From CAZQFV01 sp964613665 (GTDB lineage Bacteria; Chloroflexota; Chloroflexia; DTKN01), in assembly GCA_964613665.1 (NCBI GenBank), contig CAZTIG010000082.1:1-13986 (forward strand): a stretch of DNA of 13,986 bases. Reading direction: 5' to 3'. A model generated the notes under the pieces. That model ran no database searches. It was not told the origin of the DNA and was given only the letters and a program-made list of their open reading frames with translations. Below are positions 1 to 6,466 of the stretch, one piece after another. Each line of letters opens with the position of its first letter. Position 1 is the first letter of the stretch. The position numbers were made by a program, and so were the translations under genes.

Positions 1-162
1 TCCTATTCGGAGCGGTTTGTGGCGCGGGATTGTCACATGGTGTACGCCGTTCTTGACTGTGGTCAAACGGATATGGCTCCCAGTCTGGCGAGTCGCTTCG
101 TAGCCGTAACGTCGAAGGAGGACGACCAGGTCATCGCCGCCCAGGTCGCGAGGCAGCCTCAT
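1..162 (-). CDS. hicA: HicA-family (YcfA-like) mRNA interferase toxin, 3' end outside the window
   Basis: Fifty-four codons are visible, starting MRLPRDLGGDDLVVLLRRYG and running off the left edge. The fragment carries the HicA hallmarks: the 'L-G-DL---L-RYGYE--RQTGSH' helix and strand with the expected catalytic histidine in GSH, followed by 'HHVTIPRH-PLRIG'. HicA toxins are double-stranded-RNA-binding-fold ribonucleases that cleave mRNA and are neutralised by HicB. The ATG (complement of 160-162) overlaps the TGA of the upstream antitoxin gene as ATGA, so translation is probably coupled. Family size is about 60-80 aa, so only 10-25 residues should be missing. The antitoxin-first order is common outside the E. 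coli hicAB arrangement. Identity is clear from motifs; activity is inferred. Confidence 0.8.
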   Translation of the reverse strand, partial: MRLPRDLGGDDLVVLLRRYGYEATRQTGSHIRLTTVKNGVHHVTIPRHKPLRIG

Positions 163-365
163 GCGACCAGCACCTCCTCTCGAACAAGGTGCAGGCGGAT
201 GACGGTCGGCACATCCGCGTCAAAGTGACACTGGACTGCATCCCGCACTGCGTCTTTTAGCTCTCCCCAGGTATCCGCTTCCGTAAAGATCGAGTATCCC
301 AGCGCCCTGGCTTGATAGCCTCCTTCGGGTGCTTCTTCGACGAGAAACACGATCTCTTTATCCAT
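159..365 (-). CDS. hicB: HicB-family antitoxin, 68 aa
   Basis: This small acidic protein begins MDKEIVFLVEEAPEGGYQAR and has the HicB partial RNase-H fold signature: a strand pair with 'E-PEGGY-ARALGYSIFTEADTW-EL---VRDAV'. It is the short HicB form without an obvious C-terminal DNA-binding domain, so autoregulation may need another partner or the HicA-HicB complex. The start is chosen for an AGGAGG motif 9 nt upstream on the minus strand; reading further upstream in frame would run through the promoter. The last codons overlap the hicA start. Known role of the family: binds and blocks the HicA ribonuclease. The promoter at 408-436 would drive both genes. Confidence 0.78.
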   Translation of the reverse strand: MDKEIVFLVEEAPEGGYQARALGYSIFTEADTWGELKDAVRDAVQCHFDADVPTVIRLHLVREEVLVA

Positions 366-407
366 AATCGGCTGCCTCCTGCTTGCGTCAGACTTGGACT
401 CACATCT

Positions 408-436
408 ATTATACCTCTTCTGACCAGTTACGGCAA
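408..436 (-). promoter_or_regulatory. Sigma-70-type promoter for hicB-hicA
   Basis: On the minus strand a TTGCCG box (431-436) lies 17 bp before a perfect TATAAT box (408-413), about 43 bp upstream of the hicB ATG. The -35 box matches the consensus at four of six positions and the spacer is ideal. The IS21 remnant begins only about 30-60 bp behind it, so any longer upstream control region may have been displaced. Confidence 0.6.
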
Positions 437-493
437 CCTCGATCTTGAGTAGGCAGGGCCAGGCCTGCCATAACATTGCCGTTTTCTGGCCGC

Positions 494-531
494 CCAAACA
501 TTCTGGTTGGGCGGTCCAAACATTCTGGTGG
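494..531. repeat. Tandem terminal repeats of the IS21-family end
   Basis: CCAAACATTCTGGTTGG (494-510) and CCAAACATTCTGGTGG (516-531) are direct repeats with a 22-bp period. Weaker relatives lie on either side: AACATTGCCGTTTTCTGG at about 473-489 and ATTCCGGTG at about 537-545. IS21 elements characteristically carry several copies of a transposase-binding repeat at each end, so these are probably IstA binding sites. Confidence 0.55.
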
Positions 532-617
532 TGCGTATTCCGGTGAAATCGTCCACGAGTTCCGGGCATGTCGTCCACCCGGCGGAGCGACGCGACGCTG
601 ACAGAGCCATTATGCCC

Positions 618-1367
618 TCAAGTGGTCGGCATGGTCAAGATCGGATTGGACTTGCGACGTGAATCTCCTTGCAGTTCGAGCCGGTAGGCGTTATGAACCA
701 GGCGATCCAGGATGGCGTCGGCCAGGGTGGGGTCGGGAATCCGGCCGTGCCACTCGGCTACGGGCACCTGGGAAACGACCAGCGTGGAGGCGCGGTCGTA
801 GCGATCGTCCAGGATGTCGAGCAGGTCCTGGGCCTGGGGACGGGTCAAGGGGTCCCGCAGCCAGTCGTCGAGAATCAGGAGCTGCACCCGGGCCAGGGCG
901 TCGAGGAGCCGGGGGTAGGAGCCATCGGCGTGGGCCAGGGCGGTTTGGTTGAGCAGCCGCGCGGTGCGGTGATAGCGGGCGGTGTAGTTGGCGCGGCACG
1001 CCGCGTGGGCCAAAGCGGCAGCCAGGAAGGTTTTGCCGACGCCGGTCGGACCCAGGACGAGGGTGTTGAGGTGTTGGTGCAGCCATTGGCCCTGGGCCAG
1101 TTGCAGGACGAGACGGCGGTCGAGGCCGCGGGCCGGGGCCAGGTCGAGGGCTTCGATGGTCGCCGGGAGGGGGAGTTGGGCCGCTTTCAGGCGGCGCCGC
1201 AGGCGGTTGTTGTCGCGGTGGGTGCACTCCTGGTCGACGAGCAGGGTCAGGCGGTCCTCAAAGGACAACTCGGCGTACTGGGCGTTGCGCAGTTGCTCTT
1301 CGAGGGCCGCCCGGAAGGCGGGCAGTCGCAGGCGGGTCAGGTTGTCCAGCAGCGGTTGGGTGAGCAT
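618..1367 (-). CDS. istB: IS21-family helper ATPase IstB, 249 aa
   Basis: IstB is the AAA+ (DnaC/DnaA-like) ATPase that remodels target DNA and activates the IstA transposase. The protein shows the typical N-terminal helical region (about residues 1-95, 'LTRLRLPAFRAALEEQ', 'LSFEDRLTLLVDQE'), Walker A GPTGVGKT at 106-113 and Walker B LLILDDW at 163-169, then the conserved 'T---VVSQVPV--WH--I-DPT-ADAILDRLVHNAYRLEL-G-S-R'. Length is normal for the family (about 250 aa). The start at 1367 has AGGAGG five nt upstream and lies 11 nt after the istA stop, the usual istA-istB coupling. No frameshift or internal stop is seen, so the reading frame is intact although the element is not. Confidence 0.96.
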   Translation of the reverse strand: MLTQPLLDNLTRLRLPAFRAALEEQLRNAQYAELSFEDRLTLLVDQECTHRDNNRLRRRLKAAQLPLPATIEALDLAPARGLDRRLVLQLAQGQWLHQHLNTLVLGPTGVGKTFLAAALAHAACRANYTARYHRTARLLNQTALAHADGSYPRLLDALARVQLLILDDWLRDPLTRPQAQDLLDILDDRYDRASTLVVSQVPVAEWHGRIPDPTLADAILDRLVHNAYRLELQGDSRRKSNPILTMPTT

Positions 1368-1378
1368 GGGCACCTCCT

Positions 1379-2305
1379 TTAGTGGTAGTAGCTGGGCCCG
1401 CGCACGTTTTCGTGGGCCGCGGGCACGACCGTCACTGGTTCGGCGAGTTCGACCTGGTCGAGCCGGGCATCGAGAATGTTCTTGACGCCCTTGTAGGAGC
1501 AAATGCCGGCGGGCAGCGCCCGGGCGCAGGCCGTCTCGAGCCGCTCCGCGCCGTAGTGTTGGGCCAGCCGGAGGAGGCCCAGGCAGGAGCGGTAGGCCTG
1601 CTGCGGATGGACGCGCGCGGACAGGAGGGCCTGTACGAACCGGGTAGTCTGCGCGCCGATCGTCTCGGCCCAGCGGGTGACCCGCTCGGGGGACCACTCC
1701 TGGTAGGACTGATGGGCCGGCGGCATGTGTTCTGCCAGGGTGGTGTGCCGTCCGGGGCCGTCGATGCGGGGATGCGCCGCGACGCGCCGGTGTTTGAAGA
1801 AGACTTCCACTGTGCGCTCGGTGACCCGCAGGTAGACCTCCTCGTGGATGAGGGTATGCGGGACGCTGTAGTAGTGGCGCTCGAACGCGACGTGGTAGTC
1901 GATGTGGACGCGGGCCTTCTTCCAGAGGGCGAACTCGTAGGGTTCCGCCGGCAGCGGCTGGAGCGCCGGGCGGTCCAGCAGTTCGAAGAGTTCGCGGCGG
2001 GAGTGCCCCAGGTGTTTCATCGGGCGGGCATTGAGCCCGTCCAGCAGCTCGCGGATGGCCTGGTTCAGTTCGGCCAGGCTGAAGAAGGTGCGCTGGCGCA
2101 GCCGGGCCAGGATCCAGCGCTCGATCACCTGGACGCCCACTTCGACCTTGGCCTTGTCCTTGGGCTTGCCCGAGTGCGCCGGGATGACCGCCGTGCCGTA
2201 GTGCTGCGCCATGTCCTGGTAGGAGGGATTGAGGTCGGGCTCGTAGCGGCAGGGGCTTTTCACGCCGGCTTTGAGGTTGTCGGGCACCACGATGGCGGTG
2301 ACCCC
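1379..2305 (-). pseudogene. istA: IS21-family transposase IstA, N-terminal half deleted
   Basis: Recognisable IstA sequence begins at 'GVTAIVVPDNLKAGV', which contains the second acidic residue of the DDE catalytic triad, and continues through 'HSGKPKDKAKVEVGVQVIERW', which holds the catalytic glutamate, to a Mu-type C-terminal domain ('KKARVHIDYHVAFERHYYSVP...') and the stop at 1379. The helix-turn-helix and the first catalytic Asp are gone. In frame, reading continues leftward of the break into unrelated sequence as far as 3430, antisense to the recombinase genes; that extension is chance. About 308 of the usual roughly 500 codons remain, so the protein cannot be an active transposase. Confidence 0.92.
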
Positions 2306-2321
2306 GGTAATATATAGGCAA
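2306..2321. repeat. Putative left end/crossover site of the Tn554-like element
   Basis: GGTAAT at 2306-2311 starts exactly where the istA reading frame loses similarity. It is followed by TATATAGGCAA (2311-2321), which matches TATACAGGTAA on the opposite strand at the other end (5392-5402) at nine of eleven positions. This is an imperfect inverted pair, as expected for recombinase arm sites. Confidence 0.4.
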
Positions 2322-2346
2322 TCGGGGCAAGAGTCTGGAGCGAGAC

Positions 2347-2434
2347 GTAGACACCGAAGGCCCGCGTTGGGGTTGCCCTCTGGCAGCAACCGTGGTAGAG
2401 TGGTTGGCATTCTACCAAACGGAGGGCAAAGGTT
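2347..2434. other. Leader of the recombinase operon with a small inverted repeat
   Basis: The short stretch between the element's left end and tnpA contains the inverted repeat GGTTGC...GCAACC (2371-2391) and a GGAGG ribosome-binding site 9 nt before the ATG at 2435. I could not find a convincing -35/-10 pair. Confidence 0.35.
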
Positions 2435-3511
2435 ATGGTTTACGAATTGCGCAAAGAGTATGAGGAGGGCCAGCTCGTCCGGCTGTCCCTGGGTATCCCG
2501 GAAGTTGACAACTACCTGGAGTTCCTGAAATGGCGCTGCCAACCCAACACCTGGCTCAACTACGCCAACGACTTGAAAATCTTCTTCAACCTCGTCGACA
2601 AGCCGGTCGCCGAGGTCACGCCCGCAGACATCTTCGAGTTCATCCGCCGCCAAAAGGAGTCGCCGCATCCGCGCCGGTCGGCCAACGTGCTCACCTTTCC
2701 CGATGGCGGGCCCGGTCTGTCCAACCGCACGGTCAAGCGGCGACTGTGTGCCTTGTCCAATCTGTATGCCTACCTGATTGTGCGCGGCGACATGGGGATC
2801 GAGCGCAATCCAGTACCGTCGGGGCTGGCAATCCGCGGCCGCGCCGGAAAACCCGCGACCAAGGAAGCCCCCTTGCTCCGCACATCGTCCAGTGTGCCTC
2901 AAGTTATCAGCCCCGAGGAAATCGAACGCTTCATGGGCTCGCTGCGCACCTCCCGCGACAAAGCTATGGTTTTGCTCATGACGTTGGGCGGCTTGCGCAA
3001 GGCCGAAGTGGTCGGCTTGACCTTGGCCGATGTCCAGGTCGGCAAACGGCAGGTGGTTGTCCGTCATGGCAAAGGCGATCGGCCCCGGACTTGCTGTGTC
3101 GCCACCAGTTTCTTCCGCATACTGAACCGCTACCTCCAGGAGGAGCGGCCACCAACCAACAGCGAGGCGCTGTTCGTTTGTTTGAAGGGCCCGCGCCGCG
3201 GTCAGCCGCTCAGCGTTCACGGCTTGACCACAATTGTCGAGTATCACCGCGCCAAAGCGGGCACTCCGCGCATCCAATGCCATCGGCTGCGACATACTTG
3301 TCTGACTGCCCTGCGGGAAGCCGGGATGTCGCTGGAAGCGCTGCAGTCGCAAGCTGGGCACCAGGATATCAACTCGACCCGCGTCTACCTGCATCTGTCG
3401 AGCGGGCTGGTGCATGCCGAGTACCTCCAAGCCTCCGAGAAAATGTTCGCCGAGACGACCGGCGCCCCGCCGACCACCGGCGAGTCCCAGCCCTCCGAGG
3501 AGGCCAACTGA
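2435..3511 (+). CDS. Tyrosine recombinase, Tn554 TnpA-like, 358 aa
   Basis: This is a site-specific DNA strand-transferase acting through a covalent phosphotyrosine intermediate. An N-terminal SAM-like core-binding domain spans about residues 20-130 ('YLEFLKWR--PNTWLNYANDLKIFFN', 'LSNRTVKRRLCALSNLYAYLI'), and the catalytic domain covers about 155-335. All catalytic residues are present: R188 (GGLR), K213 (HGKG), H283 and R286 (HRLRH), H309 (AGH) and Y318 (RVYLH). Length agrees with Tn554 TnpA. The start is supported by GGAGG 9 nt upstream. The stop TGA overlaps the next gene's ATG, and a GAGGAGG inside its last codons serves that gene, so the pair is translated together. The protein looks intact and could be active. 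Confidence 0.9.
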   Translation: MVYELRKEYEEGQLVRLSLGIPEVDNYLEFLKWRCQPNTWLNYANDLKIFFNLVDKPVAEVTPADIFEFIRRQKESPHPRRSANVLTFPDGGPGLSNRTVKRRLCALSNLYAYLIVRGDMGIERNPVPSGLAIRGRAGKPATKEAPLLRTSSSVPQVISPEEIERFMGSLRTSRDKAMVLLMTLGGLRKAEVVGLTLADVQVGKRQVVVRHGKGDRPRTCCVATSFFRILNRYLQEERPPTNSEALFVCLKGPRRGQPLSVHGLTTIVEYHRAKAGTPRIQCHRLRHTCLTALREAGMSLEALQSQAGHQDINSTRVYLHLSSGLVHAEYLQASEKMFAETTGAPPTTGESQPSEEAN

Positions 3512-5367
3512 TGATGACTTGCGAGACGCTCGCCCAAGTTGCTTGTCCGATCATCGATGCGCCCGATCCTGAGGACTTGCTGCGATCGTATGAAACCTAC
3601 CTCTATGCATCCGGGTTTACCCATGGCCAACAGAAAGTCCACTTGGGCGCCAAAACCTTCTTGCAGCGCTTTCCCCAACTGGTTGAGTGGGTGGAGGTTC
3701 CCCTCCAAGAACGGCTCTCCTGGCATCGGAGCATCCGTTCCTTTGTCAACTACCTGATCATGAGCCATGCCCTGTTAGCGCCGATGGATTGGTTGCTTGC
3801 GACGCGCCCTAAATTAGGGCCAACTGGGCAGCGCCTTTTGGAACGGGAAAGCTACCAACGGTTCAAGTCAACGGGTCGCCAGCTGAAGTATGCGGAGTCG
3901 GTGCTGAACCGGACGTTCAATACGTTGATGTACGTACAGGCTTTTACCGGCAAAGCCTATGAGGAGCTAACCGAATCCGATCTACAGGCCTTTGAAACCG
4001 CCTTGCGGGCCTGGGCCCAAACGGTTGAGCATTTCAATCTCCCGGGTTGGCTACGAGCCCTGTTCTGCCTGCACATGGTGCTTTTCCATGACGGCGTACT
4101 ACCGGCTGGTCCGGCTCGGGGCGGCTCGCGCAAGCCGCGTACGCGCGAAGAAATGTGGTCCACGGTTCCTAATCCCGCGATTCGACAGACGGCGTGGCAC
4201 TACCTGGACCAGCTCGCCTTGATCCGCCGCCCCGGCACGATCAAGAATCACGAGGGCGCCCTGCGCGACTTTTTCACCTGGCTGGCTCAAACCTACCCTG
4301 AAGTGGACACCGTGGCCGCGATCACCCGTCTGCACATCGAAGAATACAAAACGCACCTGCGGACCAGCCGAAACCCTTCCGGAAAACTGTACCACATCCA
4401 TACCTACCAGTTCCGTCTGGGTGTACTGCGCATCTTTTTCCTGCAAATCGCAGCCTGGGGTTGGGACGAAGCGCCGCAGAAAATGCTCATCTTTGCCGGC
4501 GACTTTCCGGTGCGGGACGAACCCTTGCCTCGTTTTCTGGATGATGCCCAGGCTGCGGCCCTGCTCCGTGCCGTGCGTGCCTCTACCGACTTGTTCACTC
4601 GCGTGTGTGTGGAGACCCTGCTGCGAACTGGCCTGCGCAAAGGCGAATTCATCGACCTCACCGTCGACAGCGTGGTCAAGATTGGCGGTGCCTTTTGGCT
4701 GCGTGTGCCCCTGGGAAAGTTGCATAACGACCGCTATGTCCCCCTTCACGCTGACGTGAAATGTCTGCTGGACGAATGGATGAACTACCGCGGCGCGTTG
4801 GACTGGACCTCTTATCTGTTCGTGGCATACGGGCGACGGATCAGCGTCAGCCGGGTCGATGAAGTGGTAAAACGAGCCGCGAAAGCAGCCGGAATTAAAG
4901 ACCCGGTCTCGCCCCATCGGTTACGCCACACGCTAGCCACCCAGGCGATTAACAATGGGATGAGCCTGGAGAGTATCGCCGCCCTACTCGGACACCGCTC
5001 GTTGTCGATGACGCTAGTCTACGCCAAGATCGCCAATCGAGTCGTTCAGGAAGAATATGCCGCGGTTAGCGAACAATTGGATCGGCTGTATGCCCCAAGT
5101 ACCCTGGAACTACCCGGACAGGTCGAGGGCCCAGAGATGCAGCGACTACGGCGGGAAATGGCGTGGCGTATGTTGGGCAACGGCTACTGCACGCGGGATG
5201 CCAAACTGGCCTGCGAGTTTGAGACCATTTGCGAATCTTGCCCATGTTTCATCACTACACCGGAGTTCCTCCCGACGCTGCAAAAGCAGTTGACCGATGC
5301 GGAACAGAAAGGACAGGTCGGGCGAGCGAAGGTTTATGCACAATTGATCGAAAGCATTGCTGCTTGA
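3511..5367 (+). CDS. Large tyrosine recombinase, Tn554 TnpB-like, 618 aa
   Basis: This second recombinase has a long N-terminal region (about 1-230) not found in XerC/D-type enzymes, a core-binding domain (about 235-335, 'RRPGTIKNHEGALRDFFTWL') and a C-terminal catalytic domain with R376 (TGLRKGE), K403, H469 and R472 (PHRLRHT), H495 (LLGH) and Y504 (LVYAK). After it comes a cysteine cluster (C560, C568, C574, C577, C579), a feature also known from Tn554 TnpB and possibly metal-binding. Two ATG codons stand in tandem at 3511 and 3514; the first overlaps the preceding stop as TGATG, with GAGGAGG seven nt upstream. In Tn554 TnpA and TnpB are both required for transposition; TnpC influences efficiency and orientation, and no counterpart follows here. 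The frame remains open upstream to 2530, but that part is a shadow of the first gene. Confidence 0.9.
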   Translation: MMTCETLAQVACPIIDAPDPEDLLRSYETYLYASGFTHGQQKVHLGAKTFLQRFPQLVEWVEVPLQERLSWHRSIRSFVNYLIMSHALLAPMDWLLATRPKLGPTGQRLLERESYQRFKSTGRQLKYAESVLNRTFNTLMYVQAFTGKAYEELTESDLQAFETALRAWAQTVEHFNLPGWLRALFCLHMVLFHDGVLPAGPARGGSRKPRTREEMWSTVPNPAIRQTAWHYLDQLALIRRPGTIKNHEGALRDFFTWLAQTYPEVDTVAAITRLHIEEYKTHLRTSRNPSGKLYHIHTYQFRLGVLRIFFLQIAAWGWDEAPQKMLIFAGDFPVRDEPLPRFLDDAQAAALLRAVRASTDLFTRVCVETLLRTGLRKGEFIDLTVDSVVKIGGAFWLRVPLGKLHNDRYVPLHADVKCLLDEWMNYRGALDWTSYLFVAYGRRISVSRVDEVVKRAAKAAGIKDPVSPHRLRHTLATQAINNGMSLESIAALLGHRSLSMTLVYAKIANRVVQEEYAAVSEQLDRLYAPSTLELPGQVEGPEMQRLRREMAWRMLGNGYCTRDAKLACEFETICESCPCFITTPEFLPTLQKQLTDAEQKGQVGRAKVYAQLIESIAA

Positions 5368-5391
5368 GAGGGCTTCTTGCTCACTTGACTT

Positions 5392-5422
5392 TTACCTGTA
5401 TAACATCTGAGTTTTGGGTAAT
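5392..5422. repeat. Putative right end/crossover site of the Tn554-like element
   Basis: Read on the minus strand this stretch runs ATTACC, then about 14 nt, then TATACAGGTAA, pairing with the left end. GGTAAT (plus strand 5417-5422) duplicates the left-end hexamer. The NBR1-Ig-like reading frame loses similarity within a few bases of it. Tn554 crosses over within a short core of about six bases, so a shared hexamer is plausible, but could be coincidence. Confidence 0.4.
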
Positions 5423-5426
5423 CACC

Positions 5427-5606
5427 AAGCCGCCAGGTCTTGACAAAGGCCTGGCCGGGCATAAAGATGGCGCCGTCCGGGACGGTCACATCGGCCACGA
5501 AGGCAGCCTGGTCGGCGCACCGGGCTCCTGGGGAGATGGGGATTGTCCATGCGGATGGGCTTTCCCCTGCCCAAGAGTCCAAGTCGGGCCTCTTGGCCAG
5601 GGATGC
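5427..5606 (-). pseudogene. Truncated NBR1-Ig-like domain coding fragment
   Basis: Read leftward from the lipoprotein stop, the same frame stays open and encodes 'RCADQAAFVADVTVPDG' and 'PGQAFVKTWRL', the start of an NBR1-type immunoglobulin-like domain. This domain is common in Chloroflexota extracellular proteins, where the next residues are usually 'RN-GTCTW'. Here similarity ends at WRL, next to the Tn554-like element, so the rest was lost. There is no good start codon between the TGA at 5607 and the domain, only CTG/TTG, and no ribosome-binding site is evident. It is either the C-terminal part of the lipoprotein cut off by a nonsense mutation, or the remains of a separate gene. Confidence 0.6.
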
Positions 5607-6260
5607 TCAAGGCTGCATGGTCGACGATTCCACCATATGCAGCAGCGTGGGCCGAAGGGCACCCAGTTCGGCGTCGGAGGCTGCGCTCGCGTACAGGTCA
5701 TAGGCCCGCCGCGTGCCGCCCTCGGTGACGACGATGATGGCGTGTTCCTCCATCGCCTGGAGCAGTCCCTGTCCGGACGGGTCGTAGACGGCGACGGTAT
5801 AGAGCCGGCCGCTCCCCCAGGAGGTGTCGAGCGGCTCCGCGCTCTGGACCACGGCCGGCTGCGGCAGCAGTACCGCCTCTACTTCGGCCGGCGGTTCCAC
5901 GTCGGCCCAACGCAGGCCGAGGCGCACGGGTGACCCCGGGGCGGGCGACCAAGCCCATTCCGGTTCCAACTGCGTCCAGTCGGCCGGCACCTCGAAGGAC
6001 AGGCCGACCGAGGCCACTTCTACCCGCGCATAGGCCGCGGGAGAAGAGGTGGCAACGGCTGTGGGCACGGCGGTGGGACGCTCCGAGGTGGGGATGGATG
6101 TTGCTGCAGCCGTCGGCGCGGCCGGCGAGTCCGGCGGGGTCGCGGTCGGCAAGGTCCGCGGCGTCGGGGTCGGCGCGCAGCCGACGGCCAGACCGATCAA
6201 CACGCTGCCGGCTATCAGCAGCCCGATCGAACGGAACAGGGACCAGGCTTGTCTCTTCAT
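5607..6260 (-). CDS. Predicted lipoprotein of unknown function, 217 aa
   Basis: The start is fixed by GAGGAGG about 6 nt before the ATG. The first 28 residues form a lipoprotein signal peptide: basic MKRQ, a hydrophobic stretch, and a lipobox AVGC with the Cys at about residue 28. A Pro/Thr/Ala-rich linker follows (about 30-75). A folded domain of about 140 residues then begins with 'VGLSFEVPADWTQLEPEWAWSP' and continues with 'VRLGLRWADVEPP-EVEAVLLPQP'. The opening resembles PsbP/DUF1795-like folds that start with a strand-then-'P--W' motif, but I do not recognise a named family. The protein should be anchored outside the membrane. It lies 206 bp after the kinase-regulator operon, in the same direction and behind a terminator-like hairpin, so it is probably transcribed separately. 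The frame reopens after its TGA into an NBR1-Ig-like fragment. Confidence 0.75.
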   Translation of the reverse strand: MKRQAWSLFRSIGLLIAGSVLIGLAVGCAPTPTPRTLPTATPPDSPAAPTAAATSIPTSERPTAVPTAVATSSPAAYARVEVASVGLSFEVPADWTQLEPEWAWSPAPGSPVRLGLRWADVEPPAEVEAVLLPQPAVVQSAEPLDTSWGSGRLYTVAVYDPSGQGLLQAMEEHAIIVVTEGGTRRAYDLYASAASDAELGALRPTLLHMVESSTMQP

Positions 6261-6334
6261 CGTGTCCTCCTCAAGAACTGTCTAGTAAATGGCCTGCATG
6301 GGCCGACGCGTCTACCTGCTCGTCATGTTCATCC

Positions 6335-6355
6335 TTCGTGGTGCGTTGCCACGAA
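6335..6355. repeat. Small hairpin in the intergenic region
   Basis: TTCGTGG (6335-6341) and CCACGAA (6349-6355) form a 7-bp stem with a 7-nt loop, between the regulator and the lipoprotein gene. Its wording resembles short interspersed hairpins elsewhere in this window, but its role is unknown. Apart from this hairpin and the terminator next to it, I see nothing in 6261-6466. Confidence 0.35.
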
Positions 6356-6398
6356 TGGGGACTGCCTCGAAAATAGTCTTGCCTTCATGATAACCCCA

Positions 6399-6433
6399 AA
6401 CCTCCCCGCGCGCATCGGGCACACGGGGAGGTT
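6399..6433. terminator. Terminator-like hairpin after the response regulator gene
   Basis: AACCTCCCCG (6399-6408) and CGGGGAGGTT (6424-6433) form a perfect 10-bp GC-rich stem with a 15-nt loop. On the minus strand, the direction of the operon, only three T follow; on the plus strand five T follow. It lies 34 bp past the regulator stop and probably ends the kinase-regulator transcript. Confidence 0.65.
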
Positions 6434-6466
6434 TTTGCCGACCAGGTGGGTGGTTTTTTGCCCTGG

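Larger units (their letters stand above)
466..2305 (-). mobile_element. IS21-family insertion sequence remnant (istB complete, istA 5'-truncated)
   Basis: The remnant holds, on the minus strand, the last roughly 308 codons of istA, a complete istB, and about 150 nt of terminal sequence carrying repeats. The other end and the first half of istA are missing: IstA similarity stops abruptly at about 2305, where the Tn554-like element begins. The outer end near 466 is a guess, placed at a TG dinucleotide (TGCCATAACATTGCCG) because IS21 members end in TG/CA; without the second end it cannot be fixed. The element can no longer move by itself, although IstB could serve a related copy. Confidence 0.75.
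2306..5422 (+). mobile_element. Compact Tn554-like element carrying two tyrosine recombinases
   Basis: About 3.1 kb holding only two overlapping tyrosine recombinase genes whose sizes (358 and 618 aa) and architectures match TnpA (361 aa) and TnpB (630 aa) of Tn554. No tnpC (a third, roughly 125-aa protein in Tn554) and no cargo is seen. The left limit is where IstA similarity stops; the right limit is where NBR1-Ig-like coding similarity stops (between 5402 and 5427). GGTAAT occurs at both limits (2306-2311, 5417-5422). The DNA is visibly less GC-rich than the surrounding genes, which fits transfer. The boundaries are inference. Confidence 0.7.

Noticed and set aside
669..2317. Long plus-strand open frames opposite istB and istA
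   Set aside because: Antisense shadows rich in Gly/Gln/Val with no domain; the minus strand has clear IstA and IstB motifs.
2306..3430. Minus-strand open frame continuing istA leftward for several hundred codons
   Set aside because: It is antisense to the first tyrosine recombinase, shows no IstA features beyond the break, and is an artefact of GC-rich DNA.
2530..3510. Open frame upstream of and continuous with the large recombinase, which would give a 945-aa protein
   Set aside because: It overlaps the TnpA-like gene in another frame and is low-complexity; the real start at 3511 has a ribosome-binding site and the TGATG overlap.
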